Assembly: GCA_052387095.1 (NCBI GenBank)
Contig: JBQTJN010000039.1
Span: forward strand, 1 to 46,611
Source of the DNA: JBQTJN01 sp052387095
Lineage (GTDB): Bacteria > Pseudomonadota > Alphaproteobacteria > Micavibrionales > Micavibrionaceae
Direction of reading: 5' to 3'
Length of the DNA stretch: 46,611 nucleotides
In this document: positions 9,712 through 18,222 of the stretch, one piece after another
Layout: the number at the start of each line of letters is the position of its first letter
Position numbering within the stretch: position 1 is the first letter of the stretch
Position numbers and translations under genes: made by a program
The notes under the pieces: generated by a model
The model's database searches: none
What the model was told of the DNA's origin: nothing
What the model saw: the letters and a program-made list of their open reading frames with translations, nothing else

Positions 9712-10482
9712 CTATAAACCGTCGTAATTGGGGATGTCGGCCGAAGCGCCATCGCCGGAAACAGCGGTCTGGTCAGCCACCAGGGCCTGGCGCTGCTGGT
9801 AGTAAATGCTGCGCACGGCGGCGTAGTAATCGATCGAACTGCGCTCAATATCCTCAAGCGTATCCAGCAGGGACTCCCGCAGGTCGAGGTAGTCGGCACC
9901 GACTTTAGCCCAGTACCAGGCTTCCCGGTCGGTGTTGAACAGGTACCAGCGCAAGGGGTCGGCATAAGCATCCACGAAATAGCCCGCATAATCTCTTAAG
10001 GAAGACGGGCCCAGAACCGGCACCACGATATAAGGACCGTGGCCAACACCCCAGACGCCCATCGTCTGGCCGAAATCTTCCTGCTCATAGGGAATGCCTT
10101 CATAGGCGGCCACATCGAACAGGCCGCCCGCACCGACCAGCGTGTTGATGGTCGCGCGCTTCAATACAGTGCCCGCGCCGTCGATATCACCCTGCAGCGC
10201 CTGGTTGGCGAACAGAACGGGGCTCTTCAGGTTGCGCAGGAAATTGCGCAGTCCCGAACGCGCGGGCTTCGGCACAACGGCGCGGTAGCCTTTAATGACC
10301 GGGTGGATGACCACATCATCGACAGCGTTATTGAATGCAAAAACCGCGCGGTTCGCGCCTTCGAACGGGTCGCTGATCGCTTCCCCGTCTTCGCTGTATT
10401 CAGTTGAAGCTGTAGAGCAGGCACTCAGAAAAGAAGCCGTGCTCAATAAAACCGCCAGTAAAAATAACGTCTTTTTGTTCAT
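9712..10482 (-). CDS. mlaA: MlaA (VacJ) outer-membrane lipoprotein
   Basis: This 256-aa lipoprotein has a type II signal sequence with lipobox L-S-A-C, giving Cys22 as the lipidated residue. The family hallmark DPFEGANRAVFAFN follows, and GVWGVGHGPYIVVPVLGPSS and a DPLRWY segment are also typical. MlaA sits in the outer membrane and removes phospholipids misplaced in the outer leaflet, passing them to MlaC, whose gene follows. The last roughly 35 residues are polar and rich in Gln, Ala and Asp, as in many alphaproteobacterial homologs. Confidence 0.92.
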   Translation of the reverse strand: MNKKTLFLLAVLLSTASFLSACSTASTEYSEDGEAISDPFEGANRAVFAFNNAVDDVVIHPVIKGYRAVVPKPARSGLRNFLRNLKSPVLFANQALQGDIDGAGTVLKRATINTLVGAGGLFDVAAYEGIPYEQEDFGQTMGVWGVGHGPYIVVPVLGPSSLRDYAGYFVDAYADPLRWYLFNTDREAWYWAKVGADYLDLRESLLDTLEDIERSSIDYYAAVRSIYYQQRQALVADQTAVSGDGASADIPNYDGL

Positions 10483-10683
10483 GCGTCGGCCAGTGCCGTA
10501 TTAAAATTCATAAAAATTCATCACTTGTATCTTGTATTTTTATATGGAAGTCAACAGGCGGAGAGACGCAAAAGTTCAATGAGTTAACAATACAGGTCAA
10601 TGGTTTACGCCCGGTTAACGCGGACATTCGACAAAGAGTGCGGGATTTACCGCATTCTGGCAAGGGGGTGAAGCCGTTTACCC
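10483..10683. promoter_or_regulatory. Intergenic region with possible mlaA promoter
   Basis: The 200-bp gap between lptG and mlaA (both minus) contains a candidate minus-strand promoter. TTGACT (complement of 10549-10554) is followed 17 bp later by GATACA (complement of 10526-10531) in an A/T-rich stretch just before mlaA. The -10 match is weak. A short direct repeat, aaattcat, occurs twice at about 10503-10520. Nothing gene-like is visible. Confidence 0.35.
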
Positions 10684-11778
10684 TCAGCCGTCTTCTATAT
10701 TCATGATGATGGTCAGGCCGAGCAGGATCGTGATGAACGCGGGCGACCAGGCGGCCAGAACGACCGGGATCTGCTGCGAGGATCCCAGCGCCTGCAGGAA
10801 GCTGGAGGTAAAGAATACGACAAACCCGATCACAATGCCGGCGACAAACAGCATCAAACCGCCACGCGTCCGGGGCGGCCGGATGGAAACCGCCGCCGCC
10901 AGCAAAATCATCGCCGCAAACATGAAAGGCTGCGTTAGAAGATTATGGTAATGAACGCGCAGGCGGCTGGCGTCAAACCCCGTATCCTCGAGCGTGCGGA
11001 TATGGTCCGGCAGCCGCCAGAATGACATGGTTTCGGGCGAGGAAAAACTTTCCTCGATGTCGGCCGGCGTCAGTTGTGTCGAAATATTATAGGAAGATTC
11101 TTCCCGCACTTTTTGCTGCGGTCCTTCATAAATATTCGCGTCACTGAAGCGCCAGTAGCCTTCTTCGATTTGCGCGCGCGGCGCATCAATGCGTTCCTTG
11201 AACAAATCCTCGTGATCGAAAAACAACACGACAACATTGCGCAGCATCCAGCCCGGCTGCTCGATCTTGTCCGCATGCAGGATCATATAGCCCTCATCCG
11301 TATCCTGCCGCAGCCACAGCCCCTCCTTGAAAATGGCGATCTGGCTGTCCTGGTGTGTGAGATACCGACTCTCCAGCTGCTCGAATTTACCGATCAGCAG
11401 CGCGCCTATAGGATTAACAATCCCGATCTGCAGAATACCCACAAAAAGTGCGACACAGATCAGGGGCCACAGGAACTGCCACACCGAAAATCCCGCTGAG
11501 CGCACCGCCAGCAGTTCATAGCGCTTCGTCAACTGCCAGAATGTCAGCATGGCGCTGAACAAAATCGCGAACGGCAGGAGCAATTGCCCCACCTCCGGCA
11601 GCTTCAGCAGGCCCATCTGGAAGATAAGCAGCATGGGCACGTCCTTCGTGGTGGCGCGGCGCATCAGCTCGACCATATCGAACAGGTAAACAACCGCCAG
11701 CAAAGCCGAGAGCAGGAAAACAAAATTAAAAATATAAGAGCGCGCAAGATAGCGGCTGAGCGTTGCTGTCATTTTCAT
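10684..11778 (-). CDS. lptG: LptG, LPS export permease
   Basis: This 364-aa inner-membrane permease is one of two YjgP/YjgQ-family subunits that, with LptB2 and LptC, extract LPS from the inner membrane. Hydrophobic helices lie near residues 13-35, 60-80, 100-125, 283-300, 306-326 and 336-358, and a periplasmic beta-jellyroll occupies the middle. The segment RYELLAVRSAGFS just after helix 2 is typical of LptF/LptG. Its ATG overlaps the lptF stop (ATGA), the usual lptF-lptG coupling. It is called LptG from its position downstream of lptF and its overall pattern. Confidence 0.9.
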   Translation of the reverse strand: MKMTATLSRYLARSYIFNFVFLLSALLAVVYLFDMVELMRRATTKDVPMLLIFQMGLLKLPEVGQLLLPFAILFSAMLTFWQLTKRYELLAVRSAGFSVWQFLWPLICVALFVGILQIGIVNPIGALLIGKFEQLESRYLTHQDSQIAIFKEGLWLRQDTDEGYMILHADKIEQPGWMLRNVVVLFFDHEDLFKERIDAPRAQIEEGYWRFSDANIYEGPQQKVREESSYNISTQLTPADIEESFSSPETMSFWRLPDHIRTLEDTGFDASRLRVHYHNLLTQPFMFAAMILLAAAVSIRPPRTRGGLMLFVAGIVIGFVVFFTSSFLQALGSSQQIPVVLAAWSPAFITILLGLTIIMNIEDG

Positions 11779-12914
11779 GATGCCCCCTTTCTGCCGTAGA
11801 GAAACCCGCTCCGGAAATTTTCACTGGGCGTGGTCAGGAGAAAAACCGCGCACGCCATCGGCACAAGCATGATGAGATACATGAAAGGCAGGGCAAGGAC
11901 CGTTTCCTTGGATAGATTGAACAGCCCCAGGAACAACCCCTGTATCAGCGTCACGCTCGCCACCGCGAACAGGATTCGCCGCGTCTGTCCGCGCCTGCGC
12001 ACGGGCCCCAGCAGCAAGGCCGCGCAGGAAATCAACGTGAACACCGGCGCCAGCAAGGGTGCGGCAATACGGCGGTGAATCTCGACCCGGAAAGCATGCT
12101 GGTGCTTCTGGTCACGCACATCACGCAGGTCCGGGTTGAACAGCTCGCCGATCGTGCGCTCTTCTGGTTCTTTCCAGCGCATCCGCACGGGTCCCTTGTC
12201 CGGCAGGTCGATTGTATAGCGGTCAAAATTCAAACGGTTGAGAACATTTTTCTGCAGATCGAATTCCTGCCGCGACCCGTCATAGACCAACACCTGGAAT
12301 CCGTCATCCTGGCGAACGATCTGCCCGCGCCGCGCCATGACGGTGGACGGGATCTCTAACTCCGGCCGGCTGTCATGGATCATGACGCCACGCATCTCTC
12401 CGTCTTCATCGCGTTCGCGAATATAAACCACAAGACCTTTACCCGCCTGGTTGAATACACCTTCACGGAACAGCAGCGCTGAGAATTCCGCCTTGATCAC
12501 CTGGCGCAGATTCTGCATCCCCGCCAGCGATTGCGGCGCGGCCCAGAATGTCACGCACCATAACAAAATCATCACGGCCAGCGAGAGGATCAGCGCCGGC
12601 TCCGCCAGCTTGAAGGGCGAATAGCCGGCAGCGCGGATAGCGACCAATTCGGAATCCCCGGCCATGCGGTTATAAATGAAGATGGTCCCGGCCATCAGGG
12701 CGAGCGGCAGGAGGATCTCGAAGAAGCGCGGCAATGCTAATAAAGTCAAAACCCAGAATGCCCCGCTCGAGGCGCCCGATTCAATAACCAGTTCAAGAAA
12801 CTTCAGGGACTGCGTCAGAAGGATGATAGCCGCCAGCACCACGGCGATCATGAACGTGGCGATAAAAAGATTTTTCAGAATATAACGGTCGAAAATATTC
12901 ATGCTCCGGAACAT
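11775..12914 (-). CDS. lptF: LptF, LPS export permease
   Basis: This 379-aa YjgP/YjgQ-family permease partners LptG. It starts with NIFDRYILKNLF, a typical LptF opening, and carries the conserved GDSELVAIRAAGYSPFKLA after helix 2. Three N-terminal and three C-terminal membrane helices flank a periplasmic domain. The ATG at 12914 is preceded by TTGGGGTGA, a plausible ribosome binding site. A second ATG four codons later is possible but poorly spaced. The gene opens a minus-strand operon divergent from pepA. Confidence 0.92.
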   Translation of the reverse strand: MFRSMNIFDRYILKNLFIATFMIAVVLAAIILLTQSLKFLELVIESGASSGAFWVLTLLALPRFFEILLPLALMAGTIFIYNRMAGDSELVAIRAAGYSPFKLAEPALILSLAVMILLWCVTFWAAPQSLAGMQNLRQVIKAEFSALLFREGVFNQAGKGLVVYIRERDEDGEMRGVMIHDSRPELEIPSTVMARRGQIVRQDDGFQVLVYDGSRQEFDLQKNVLNRLNFDRYTIDLPDKGPVRMRWKEPEERTIGELFNPDLRDVRDQKHQHAFRVEIHRRIAAPLLAPVFTLISCAALLLGPVRRRGQTRRILFAVASVTLIQGLFLGLFNLSKETVLALPFMYLIMLVPMACAVFLLTTPSENFRSGFLYGRKGAS

Positions 12915-12961
12915 TCACCCCAATGCTTTCCCCGTGGAAAGGGGGATCTTTTCTAAACTGG

Positions 12962-13012
12962 CATTCTGACGAAAGTCAGGATCCATGGATCCCGGATCAA
13001 GTCCGGGATGCG
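12962..13012. repeat. Composite palindromic repeat between lptF and pepA
   Basis: Three adjacent hairpins are visible: CTGAC-GAAA-GTCAG, the perfect palindrome GGATCCATGGATCC, and TCCCGGA-tcaag-TCCGGGA. This composition is familiar from short dispersed palindromic repeats in many proteobacterial genomes. Only one copy occurs in this window. It lies in the 193-bp divergent region that must also hold the lptF and pepA promoters. Confidence 0.65.
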
Positions 13013-13107
13013 AGATTAAGGACAGAAGGAATAAACTCCCTTGTACCTTTCCTATGATGTATCTTATTAAGGGAACGGCCACAATCCTATAACAACCGCG
13101 GAAAATC

Positions 13108-14592
13108 ATGACCCTCCAGATCGATTTCAAAAACGCCCCGCCTGCCGGCGCCGATACCGCCCTGTTTTTCGTGAGCAGCGATAAAAAACTGGGCCCCGAT
13201 GCCGCCCGTCTCGACAAGGCCGCTAAAAGTCATATCTGTGGCGTTCTTGCAAAAACCGCGCGTTTTTCCGGCAAACAGGGAGAGATTTTCATCCTCGCTC
13301 TGCCGCATGCAAAAATCGGCCACGTTATGCTGATCGGGACAGGCGATGCGAAAAAACTTACCGCACTGGATTTTGAAACGCTGGGCGGCAAAGCCTTTAT
13401 GTCTGCCGAAAGCGTGCAGGCGAAAAATCTCGCTGTGCATTTCGACGCCGGTTCCGTTATGGCCGCGCATTTCGCCGCCGGGATGAAACTGCGTTCTTAC
13501 AAATTCGAAATCTACAAAACCCTGCCGAAGGATAAGAAAAAGCCTTTCTCGCAAATTACAATCGTCACAAGTAAAAGCGCCGATGCCGCGAAAACATACA
13601 AACGACTGCGCGCGCCGATTGAGGGCGTCTTCACTGCCCGCGACATGGTCAATGACCCGCCCAATAAAAAATTCCCGCCCGATCTTGCCAACCGTATTGC
13701 CAAGGAACTTAAACCTCTTGGCGTGCAGGTCGAAATCCTGGACGAAAAGAAAATGAAAACGCTCGGCATGGGCGGTATTCTCGGTGTCGGCATGGGCTCC
13801 GCCTACCCGCCGCGTATGGTCATCATGCGCTGGAACGTATCAAAGGGTAAAAAACCCCTCGCGCTCATCGGCAAGGGCGTAACCTTCGATACCGGCGGTG
13901 TGTCTATCAAGCCCGCGCAGGGTATGGAAGAAATGAAAATGGATATGGCGGGCGCCGCCGCCGTCATCGGCACCATGAAATCCCTCGCCATTCGCAAATC
14001 GAAAGCCTCCGTCGTCGGTATTGTCGGCATCGCGGAAAACATGCTCTCGGAGCGCGCCTACCGCCCGTCCGATATTCTGACCTCCTATTCCGGCAAAACG
14101 ATCGAGGTCCTCAACACTGACGCCGAGGGCCGCCTCGTTCTCGCCGACGCGCTGTCTTACGTGCAGGATAAATATAAACCGCGCGCGATTATCGACCTCG
14201 CAACGCTCACCGGCGCCATGATGGTGGCTCTCGGTCATGAATATTGCGGCACATTTTCTACCGACGACAACCTCTGGAATAATCTCGACACGGCTTCGAA
14301 ACAGCGCGGCGAAAAACTCTGGCGCATGCCGCTCGACGAAGTCTGGAAAAAGGAAATGGAGGGCAGCATCACCGACGTCCAGAACATAGCGAAGGGCGGC
14401 CGTAATGCCGGTGCCTGCACCGCTGCCGGCTTCCTGCAGCACTTCATCGAGGGCAACACGCCTTGGGCCCACATGGATATCGCCGGCACCGCCTGGATCA
14501 AATCCGACCGCGCCACCGTGCCGCGCGGGGGCACCGGTTTCGCCGTGCGTACACTCGATACACTGATTGAAAATGCGTATGAGAAAAAATAG
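13108..14592 (+). CDS. pepA: Leucyl aminopeptidase (M17)
   Basis: This 494-aa cytosolic zinc/manganese aminopeptidase releases N-terminal residues from peptides. The M17 signature NTDAEGRL starts at Asn336. Metal and catalytic residues are visible in GKGVTFDTGG (Lys256, Asp261), in the following KMDMAGAAAV stretch and in the signature itself (Asp338, Glu340). The variable N-terminal domain covers about the first 165 residues. The length is normal for the family. The stop lies at the left edge of a palindromic repeat that separates it from the next gene. Confidence 0.95.
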   Translation: MTLQIDFKNAPPAGADTALFFVSSDKKLGPDAARLDKAAKSHICGVLAKTARFSGKQGEIFILALPHAKIGHVMLIGTGDAKKLTALDFETLGGKAFMSAESVQAKNLAVHFDAGSVMAAHFAAGMKLRSYKFEIYKTLPKDKKKPFSQITIVTSKSADAAKTYKRLRAPIEGVFTARDMVNDPPNKKFPPDLANRIAKELKPLGVQVEILDEKKMKTLGMGGILGVGMGSAYPPRMVIMRWNVSKGKKPLALIGKGVTFDTGGVSIKPAQGMEEMKMDMAGAAAVIGTMKSLAIRKSKASVVGIVGIAENMLSERAYRPSDILTSYSGKTIEVLNTDAEGRLVLADALSYVQDKYKPRAIIDLATLTGAMMVALGHEYCGTFSTDDNLWNNLDTASKQRGEKLWRMPLDEVWKKEMEGSITDVQNIAKGGRNAGACTAAGFLQHFIEGNTPWAHMDIAGTAWIKSDRATVPRGGTGFAVRTLDTLIENAYEKK

Positions 14593-15649
14593 CCGTCATT
14601 GCGAGGAGCCGAGGGCGACGAAGCAATCCACATTTAAAAAGACTGGATTGCTTCGCTACGCTCGCAATGACGAAGAGCATATAATCATCGAACGCGTGTC
14701 GAAAAAATATGCCGTCTCCATCACGCCGCATGTCATGAGCACGATGAAGGGACCTGCCTCTACCGACCCCGTCGCAAAACAATATGTGCCGCAGATGAAA
14801 GAGCTGGTCATCGCGCCCGAAGAATCGCTCGACCCCATCGGCGATGATGCCCATACGCCTGTCAAAGGTCTCGTCCACCGCTATACCGACCGCGTGCTTT
14901 TTAAAATCGTCAATGTCTGCGCCGTTTATTGCCGCTACTGTTTCCGCCGCGAAATGGTCGGGCCCGGCGCCGGCGTTCTTACACCCGCAGAACAGAATGC
15001 CGCGCTCGATTATATACGCGCGGATAGAAATATCTGGGAAGTCATCCTGAGCGGCGGCGACCCGCTGGTCATGGCGCCCCCGAAACTGAAAAAACTCATG
15101 GATGAAATCGCCGCGATCGAACATGTGCAGGTGATCCGCATCCATACCCGCATTCCCGCCGCCGATCCGGCCCGCGTAACGCATGAAATGGCTGCGGCAT
15201 TTAAACAGGACAAGGCCGTCTACGTCGCCGTCCATATCAACCACGCGCAGGAAATCACGCCCGAAGTCGAACGCGCTTTTAAAACCCTGCGTAGCGCCGA
15301 CTGTGTTCTGCTCTCTCAATCCGTATTGCTCAAGGGCGTGAATGACGACGCCGGTACGCTGGAAGAATTATTCCGGTCCCTCACGGCTCTGCGCGTCAAA
15401 CCCTATTACCTGCATCATGCCGATCGTGCGCCGGGCACTTCGCATTTCCGCACGACGATTCAAAACGGTCAATCCTTGATGAAACAGCTACGCGCCCGTC
15501 TCTCCGGCATCGCCCGCCCCGCTTATATGCTGGATATCCCCGGCGGCCATGGCAAGATTTCCATCGATCCCACATCCCTCACTACGTTCGATGATGAACA
15601 TTATTTACTGGAAGACCCGCAAGGAAACACGCACACTTACACATCATGA
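14567..15649 (+). CDS. KamA-family radical SAM enzyme (lysine 2,3-aminomutase/EpmB-like)
   Basis: This radical SAM protein of the lysine 2,3-aminomutase family binds its [4Fe-4S] cluster through CAVYCRYC (Cys118, Cys122, Cys125 counted from 14567). It also has LSGGDPLV and the C-terminal VLLKGVND and YMLDIPGGHGK segments. It lacks the long C-terminal extension of clostridial KamA. It may therefore be a free-lysine mutase or an EpmB-type enzyme acting on elongation factor P. The frame overlaps pepA by 26 bp, and residues 10-35 are encoded by a palindromic repeat. The alternative start is GTG 14696 (Val44), but it has no ribosome binding site and would leave only three residues before the conserved KYAVSITP. 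The start is unresolved. Confidence 0.85.
   Translation: MKMRMRKNSRHCEEPRATKQSTFKKTGLLRYARNDEEHIIIERVSKKYAVSITPHVMSTMKGPASTDPVAKQYVPQMKELVIAPEESLDPIGDDAHTPVKGLVHRYTDRVLFKIVNVCAVYCRYCFRREMVGPGAGVLTPAEQNAALDYIRADRNIWEVILSGGDPLVMAPPKLKKLMDEIAAIEHVQVIRIHTRIPAADPARVTHEMAAAFKQDKAVYVAVHINHAQEITPEVERAFKTLRSADCVLLSQSVLLKGVNDDAGTLEELFRSLTALRVKPYYLHHADRAPGTSHFRTTIQNGQSLMKQLRARLSGIARPAYMLDIPGGHGKISIDPTSLTTFDDEHYLLEDPQGNTHTYTS
14594..14672. repeat. Dispersed palindromic repeat, copy 1 (pepA/KamA-family junction)
   Basis: The outer arms CGTCATTGCGAG (14594-14605) and CTCGCAATGACG (14661-14672) are perfect inverted repeats. Inner arms GCAATCCA/TGGATTGC and a TTTAAAAA centre complete the element. The sequence starts two bases after the pepA stop and is open in the frame of the downstream gene. 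It matches copies at 22390, 26009 and 41942. Confidence 0.92.
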
Positions 15650-16095
15650 CCGACATCCGATTCTATCACATGGAGCGCCACGCGCTTGAACAGACCTTGC
15701 CGCCGCTCCTCACCAAAGCGCTCGAAAACGGTCACCGCGTGATCGTGAAAGCGCAGGACGAAGTGGAAGTCGAAAAGCTCAATGAATATCTCTGGACCTG
15801 GAACCAGAATTCTTTTCTGCCGCACGGCTCGCAAAAAGACGGGAATGTTTCCGAGCATCCTGTCTTCCTCACAGCGGATGACAGCAACCCGAACGGCGCC
15901 GACGTTTTAATCCTCACGCAAGGCGCGCAAAGCCCCGATATCGGCGCTTACAAACTTTGCTGCGAAATGCTGGATGGAAAAGACAAAACGTCCGTCGAAG
16001 GCGCGCGTACACGCTGGAAAATTTACAAAGACGCCGGCTACGATGTCACCTACTGGCAGCAGGGCGAAAAAGGCTGGGAAAAGAAATCCGCCTGA
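15646..16095 (+). CDS. holC: DNA polymerase III chi subunit
   Basis: This 149-aa protein is the HolC family subunit that links the clamp loader to single-strand binding protein. Typical features are the N-terminal RFYHMERHALEQTLPPLL, VIVKAQDEVEVEKLNEYLWTW and HGSQKDG. The ATG overlaps the stop of the KamA-family gene (ATGA), so the two are probably co-translated. In many alphaproteobacteria holC follows pepA directly. The KamA-family gene therefore appears to be inserted between them here. Confidence 0.9.
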   Translation: MTDIRFYHMERHALEQTLPPLLTKALENGHRVIVKAQDEVEVEKLNEYLWTWNQNSFLPHGSQKDGNVSEHPVFLTADDSNPNGADVLILTQGAQSPDIGAYKLCCEMLDGKDKTSVEGARTRWKIYKDAGYDVTYWQQGEKGWEKKSA

Positions 16096-16115
16096 TTATT
16101 TATGTAAAAATCTGG

Positions 16116-16808
16116 TTAATGCGCTGCGGCCGGATTCTTGGCCGGCGCACCCGCTTCCTGCGGCGAAACCGGTTTGGTTTCCGTACTCGGTACAGCCTCG
16201 CTGCCCTTAACCTCTTCAACCGCCGGCTCTTCAGCTTTCGGCGGCGCAAGATCCGCCGCTTCCCTGGCAATCTCGCCCTCCGACGGCAAGCCCTTCGGCG
16301 CATCCGCCAGTGTCCGCAGCCAGGCAATCATCGCCGCCCGGTCTTCGGGCTTTTTCACGCCGATATAATTCATTTTCGTATCCGCCACGAAAGCCTTCGG
16401 CTTCCACAGGAACTTGTTGAGATCCTCATAGCCCCAGTTTCCGCCCGCATTTTTCATGCCTTCGGAATAGGCAAAATCCTCATGCGCCTTGGCGCGGCCG
16501 ACAATATTCCACAGATCCGGCCCGATCTTGGCGCCCGCACCTTTTTCGAAATTATGACAGGCGGCGCAGGCCTTGGAGATTTTCTGCCCCTGCGCGACAT
16601 CGGCTGCGGCGATCAGGCTTAAGATCGGCTCCGGCCCGGCAGCGACCGCCGCCCCGCCCGCATCGTCCGGCGCGCCCTCGATGGCAACGGCATCGGTCCC
16701 GCTTTCATGCGGGTGGACCAGCAGTTCGGCGATAAAGCCGCTCAGCATGGCGACAATGCCGGCGACCAGCACGGCCGCGAAGATCTTGTTGGATTCAAGG
16801 TTTGACAT
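16116..16808 (-). CDS. cycM: Membrane-anchored cytochrome c (CycM/c552 type)
   Basis: This single-haem cytochrome c is 230 aa from the ATG at 16808. The start MSNLESNKIFAAVLVAG matches the uncleaved N-terminal anchor of CycM proteins, with the membrane helix at about residues 8-30. Haem is bound by CAACH (Cys81, Cys84, His85), and Met147 in TKMNYIG is the likely axial ligand. CycM carries electrons from the bc1 complex to terminal oxidase in alphaproteobacteria. The last 40 residues form a Pro/Glu/Ala-rich tail that is longer than usual. The frame is open to an ATG at 16865, but the family start and anchor favour 16808. Confidence 0.88.
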   Translation of the reverse strand: MSNLESNKIFAAVLVAGIVAMLSGFIAELLVHPHESGTDAVAIEGAPDDAGGAAVAAGPEPILSLIAAADVAQGQKISKACAACHNFEKGAGAKIGPDLWNIVGRAKAHEDFAYSEGMKNAGGNWGYEDLNKFLWKPKAFVADTKMNYIGVKKPEDRAAMIAWLRTLADAPKGLPSEGEIAREAADLAPPKAEEPAVEEVKGSEAVPSTETKPVSPQEAGAPAKNPAAAH

Positions 16809-16919
16809 GGGAAAATCCGGATAATTCTTTTTGCTTTTATAACGCTTTGAAAATATACCAGTCATAAGTCAATGTCGAGGAGACTTAAGTTCATTATTTT
16901 CAAAGGTTCGTGAATTGCC

Positions 16920-17789
16920 ATGAATACACCCGCCAAAAAAATAGCCTTCCAGGGCGCCCGCGGCGCCTATTCCGACGTTTCCTGCCGCACCGTTTATCCC
17001 GGTATGGAAACCCTGCCCTGCCTGACCTTCCATGATGCCTTTGCTGCCGTAAAGGAAGGCAAGGCCGATCTGGCCATGATCCCGGTCGACAACACCCTCG
17101 CCGGGCGCGTCGCCGATGTCCATCACCTGATCCCGGAGAGCAATCTTTATATTATCGGTGAATTTTTTCTCCCTATTCACCACTGCCTTGTCGCTCCGAA
17201 AGGTGCGGAGAAGGAAGAGCTTAAATTCATTCATTCGCATGTGCATGCCCTGCCGCAATGCCGCAAACTGCTTGCGCGTCTTCCGAATGCAAAACCGCAG
17301 GTCCATGCTGACACCGCCGGCGCCGCCGAGGATGTTGCACGAATGAACGACAAAACCCACGCCGCGATTTCCTCCGCCCTTGCCGCGGAAATTTACGGCC
17401 TCGATATCCTGGAAGAAAACGTGCAGGACGCCGATCATAATACGACGCGCTTCCTTGTACTTTCACCGGAACCGCAGATTCCGTCGCTGGATGATGCTAC
17501 AGATGTACTCACAAGCCTGGTCTTCAAGGTGCGGCACATCCCGGCCTCGCTTTATAAAAGCCTCGGCGGCTTCGCCACCAACGGCTTCAGCCTGAGCAAA
17601 CTGGAATCCTACGAGGACCCGAATTTCCAGCGCGCGCAGTTCTATTGCGAGGTCGAAGGCCATGTCGAAAGCGAACCCTTCCAGCGCGCCCTCGAGGAGC
17701 TCGGATTTTTCGCGCGCGATGTAAAATTCCTTGGCTGCTACCCGGCACATAAATTCCGCCAGACCTACAAACAGCGCGAAGGACTCTGA
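16920..17789 (+). CDS. pheA: Prephenate dehydratase
   Basis: This 289-aa monofunctional enzyme converts prephenate to phenylpyruvate in phenylalanine synthesis. Residues 8-25 (IAFQGARGAYSD) and the catalytic TTRF motif (Thr175-Phe178) mark the dehydratase domain. Residues about 195-285 form an ACT domain with GGFATNGFSLSKLES, the region used for feedback inhibition by phenylalanine. There is no chorismate mutase domain. It is divergent from cycM across a short gap. A small duplicated protein gene follows after 4 bp. Confidence 0.94.
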   Translation: MNTPAKKIAFQGARGAYSDVSCRTVYPGMETLPCLTFHDAFAAVKEGKADLAMIPVDNTLAGRVADVHHLIPESNLYIIGEFFLPIHHCLVAPKGAEKEELKFIHSHVHALPQCRKLLARLPNAKPQVHADTAGAAEDVARMNDKTHAAISSALAAEIYGLDILEENVQDADHNTTRFLVLSPEPQIPSLDDATDVLTSLVFKVRHIPASLYKSLGGFATNGFSLSKLESYEDPNFQRAQFYCEVEGHVESEPFQRALEELGFFARDVKFLGCYPAHKFRQTYKQREGL

Positions 17790-17793
17790 CTTC

Positions 17794-18132
17794 ATGCCGG
17801 CTCATTCTGATCTCGCCATCCAGATGCTGAATGAAGCCGCAAGCTTCTTCCGGCGTCTCGGCGAACAAAATGAAGCCATTCGCACCCAGATCACGCAGAA
17901 TGCAAAAGTCTTCGAGCAGGTCGCCGCCCTTCTCGAAAAAAACCCGGCCGGGCGCGTAGGTGAAAAAACCTATATCCAGATGGCGGTGAAGCTACTGGAA
18001 GACGCTGCCGGGTTTTTTCGCCGGCTCGGCGACCAGAATGAGCTGATCCGGGAGCAGATGGAGCAAAACGCCATCGTTTACGAGCAGATGGGCGCCCTCC
18101 TCGAAAAAGACCCTGAAGGGAATCTCGGATAA
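17794..18132 (+). CDS. Small alpha-helical protein with internal duplication (112 aa)
   Basis: The ATG at 17794 lies 4 bp after the pheA stop, so co-transcription is likely. The protein is two copies of a helical unit of about 50 residues (residues 6-56 and 62-112). Each unit has the pattern FFRRLG-[ED]-QNE-x-IR-x-Q-x-x-QNA-x-V-[FY]-EQ followed by ALLEK-[ND]-P. I recall single units of this kind as conserved hypotheticals near prephenate dehydratase in alphaproteobacteria, but cannot check. No signal peptide, metal site or catalytic motif is visible, and the function is unknown. Confidence 0.75.
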   Translation: MPAHSDLAIQMLNEAASFFRRLGEQNEAIRTQITQNAKVFEQVAALLEKNPAGRVGEKTYIQMAVKLLEDAAGFFRRLGDQNELIREQMEQNAIVYEQMGALLEKDPEGNLG

Positions 18133-18134
18133 GC

Positions 18135-18218
18135 GGAATCCCAGAATCTCGGAAAATATGATTATTTTATCAATCATGGGAATTCTGCTATTCTGAGATT
18201 CTGAGATTCCGAGATTCC
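18135..18218. repeat. Imperfect inverted repeat before ftsK
   Basis: A left arm at 18135-18154 (GGAATCCCAGAATCTCGGAA) pairs with 18199-18218 with three mismatches in 20. The right side also contains iterations of 'ttctgagatt'. It fills the gap between the duplicated small protein and ftsK and leaves no Shine-Dalgarno sequence before the ftsK ATG. Confidence 0.55.
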
Positions 18219-18222
18219 AACC

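Noticed and set aside
16809..16865. Longer cytochrome c starting at 16865
   Set aside because: It has no ribosome binding site, and the extra residues would place charged sequence before a membrane anchor that matches the CycM start at 16808.
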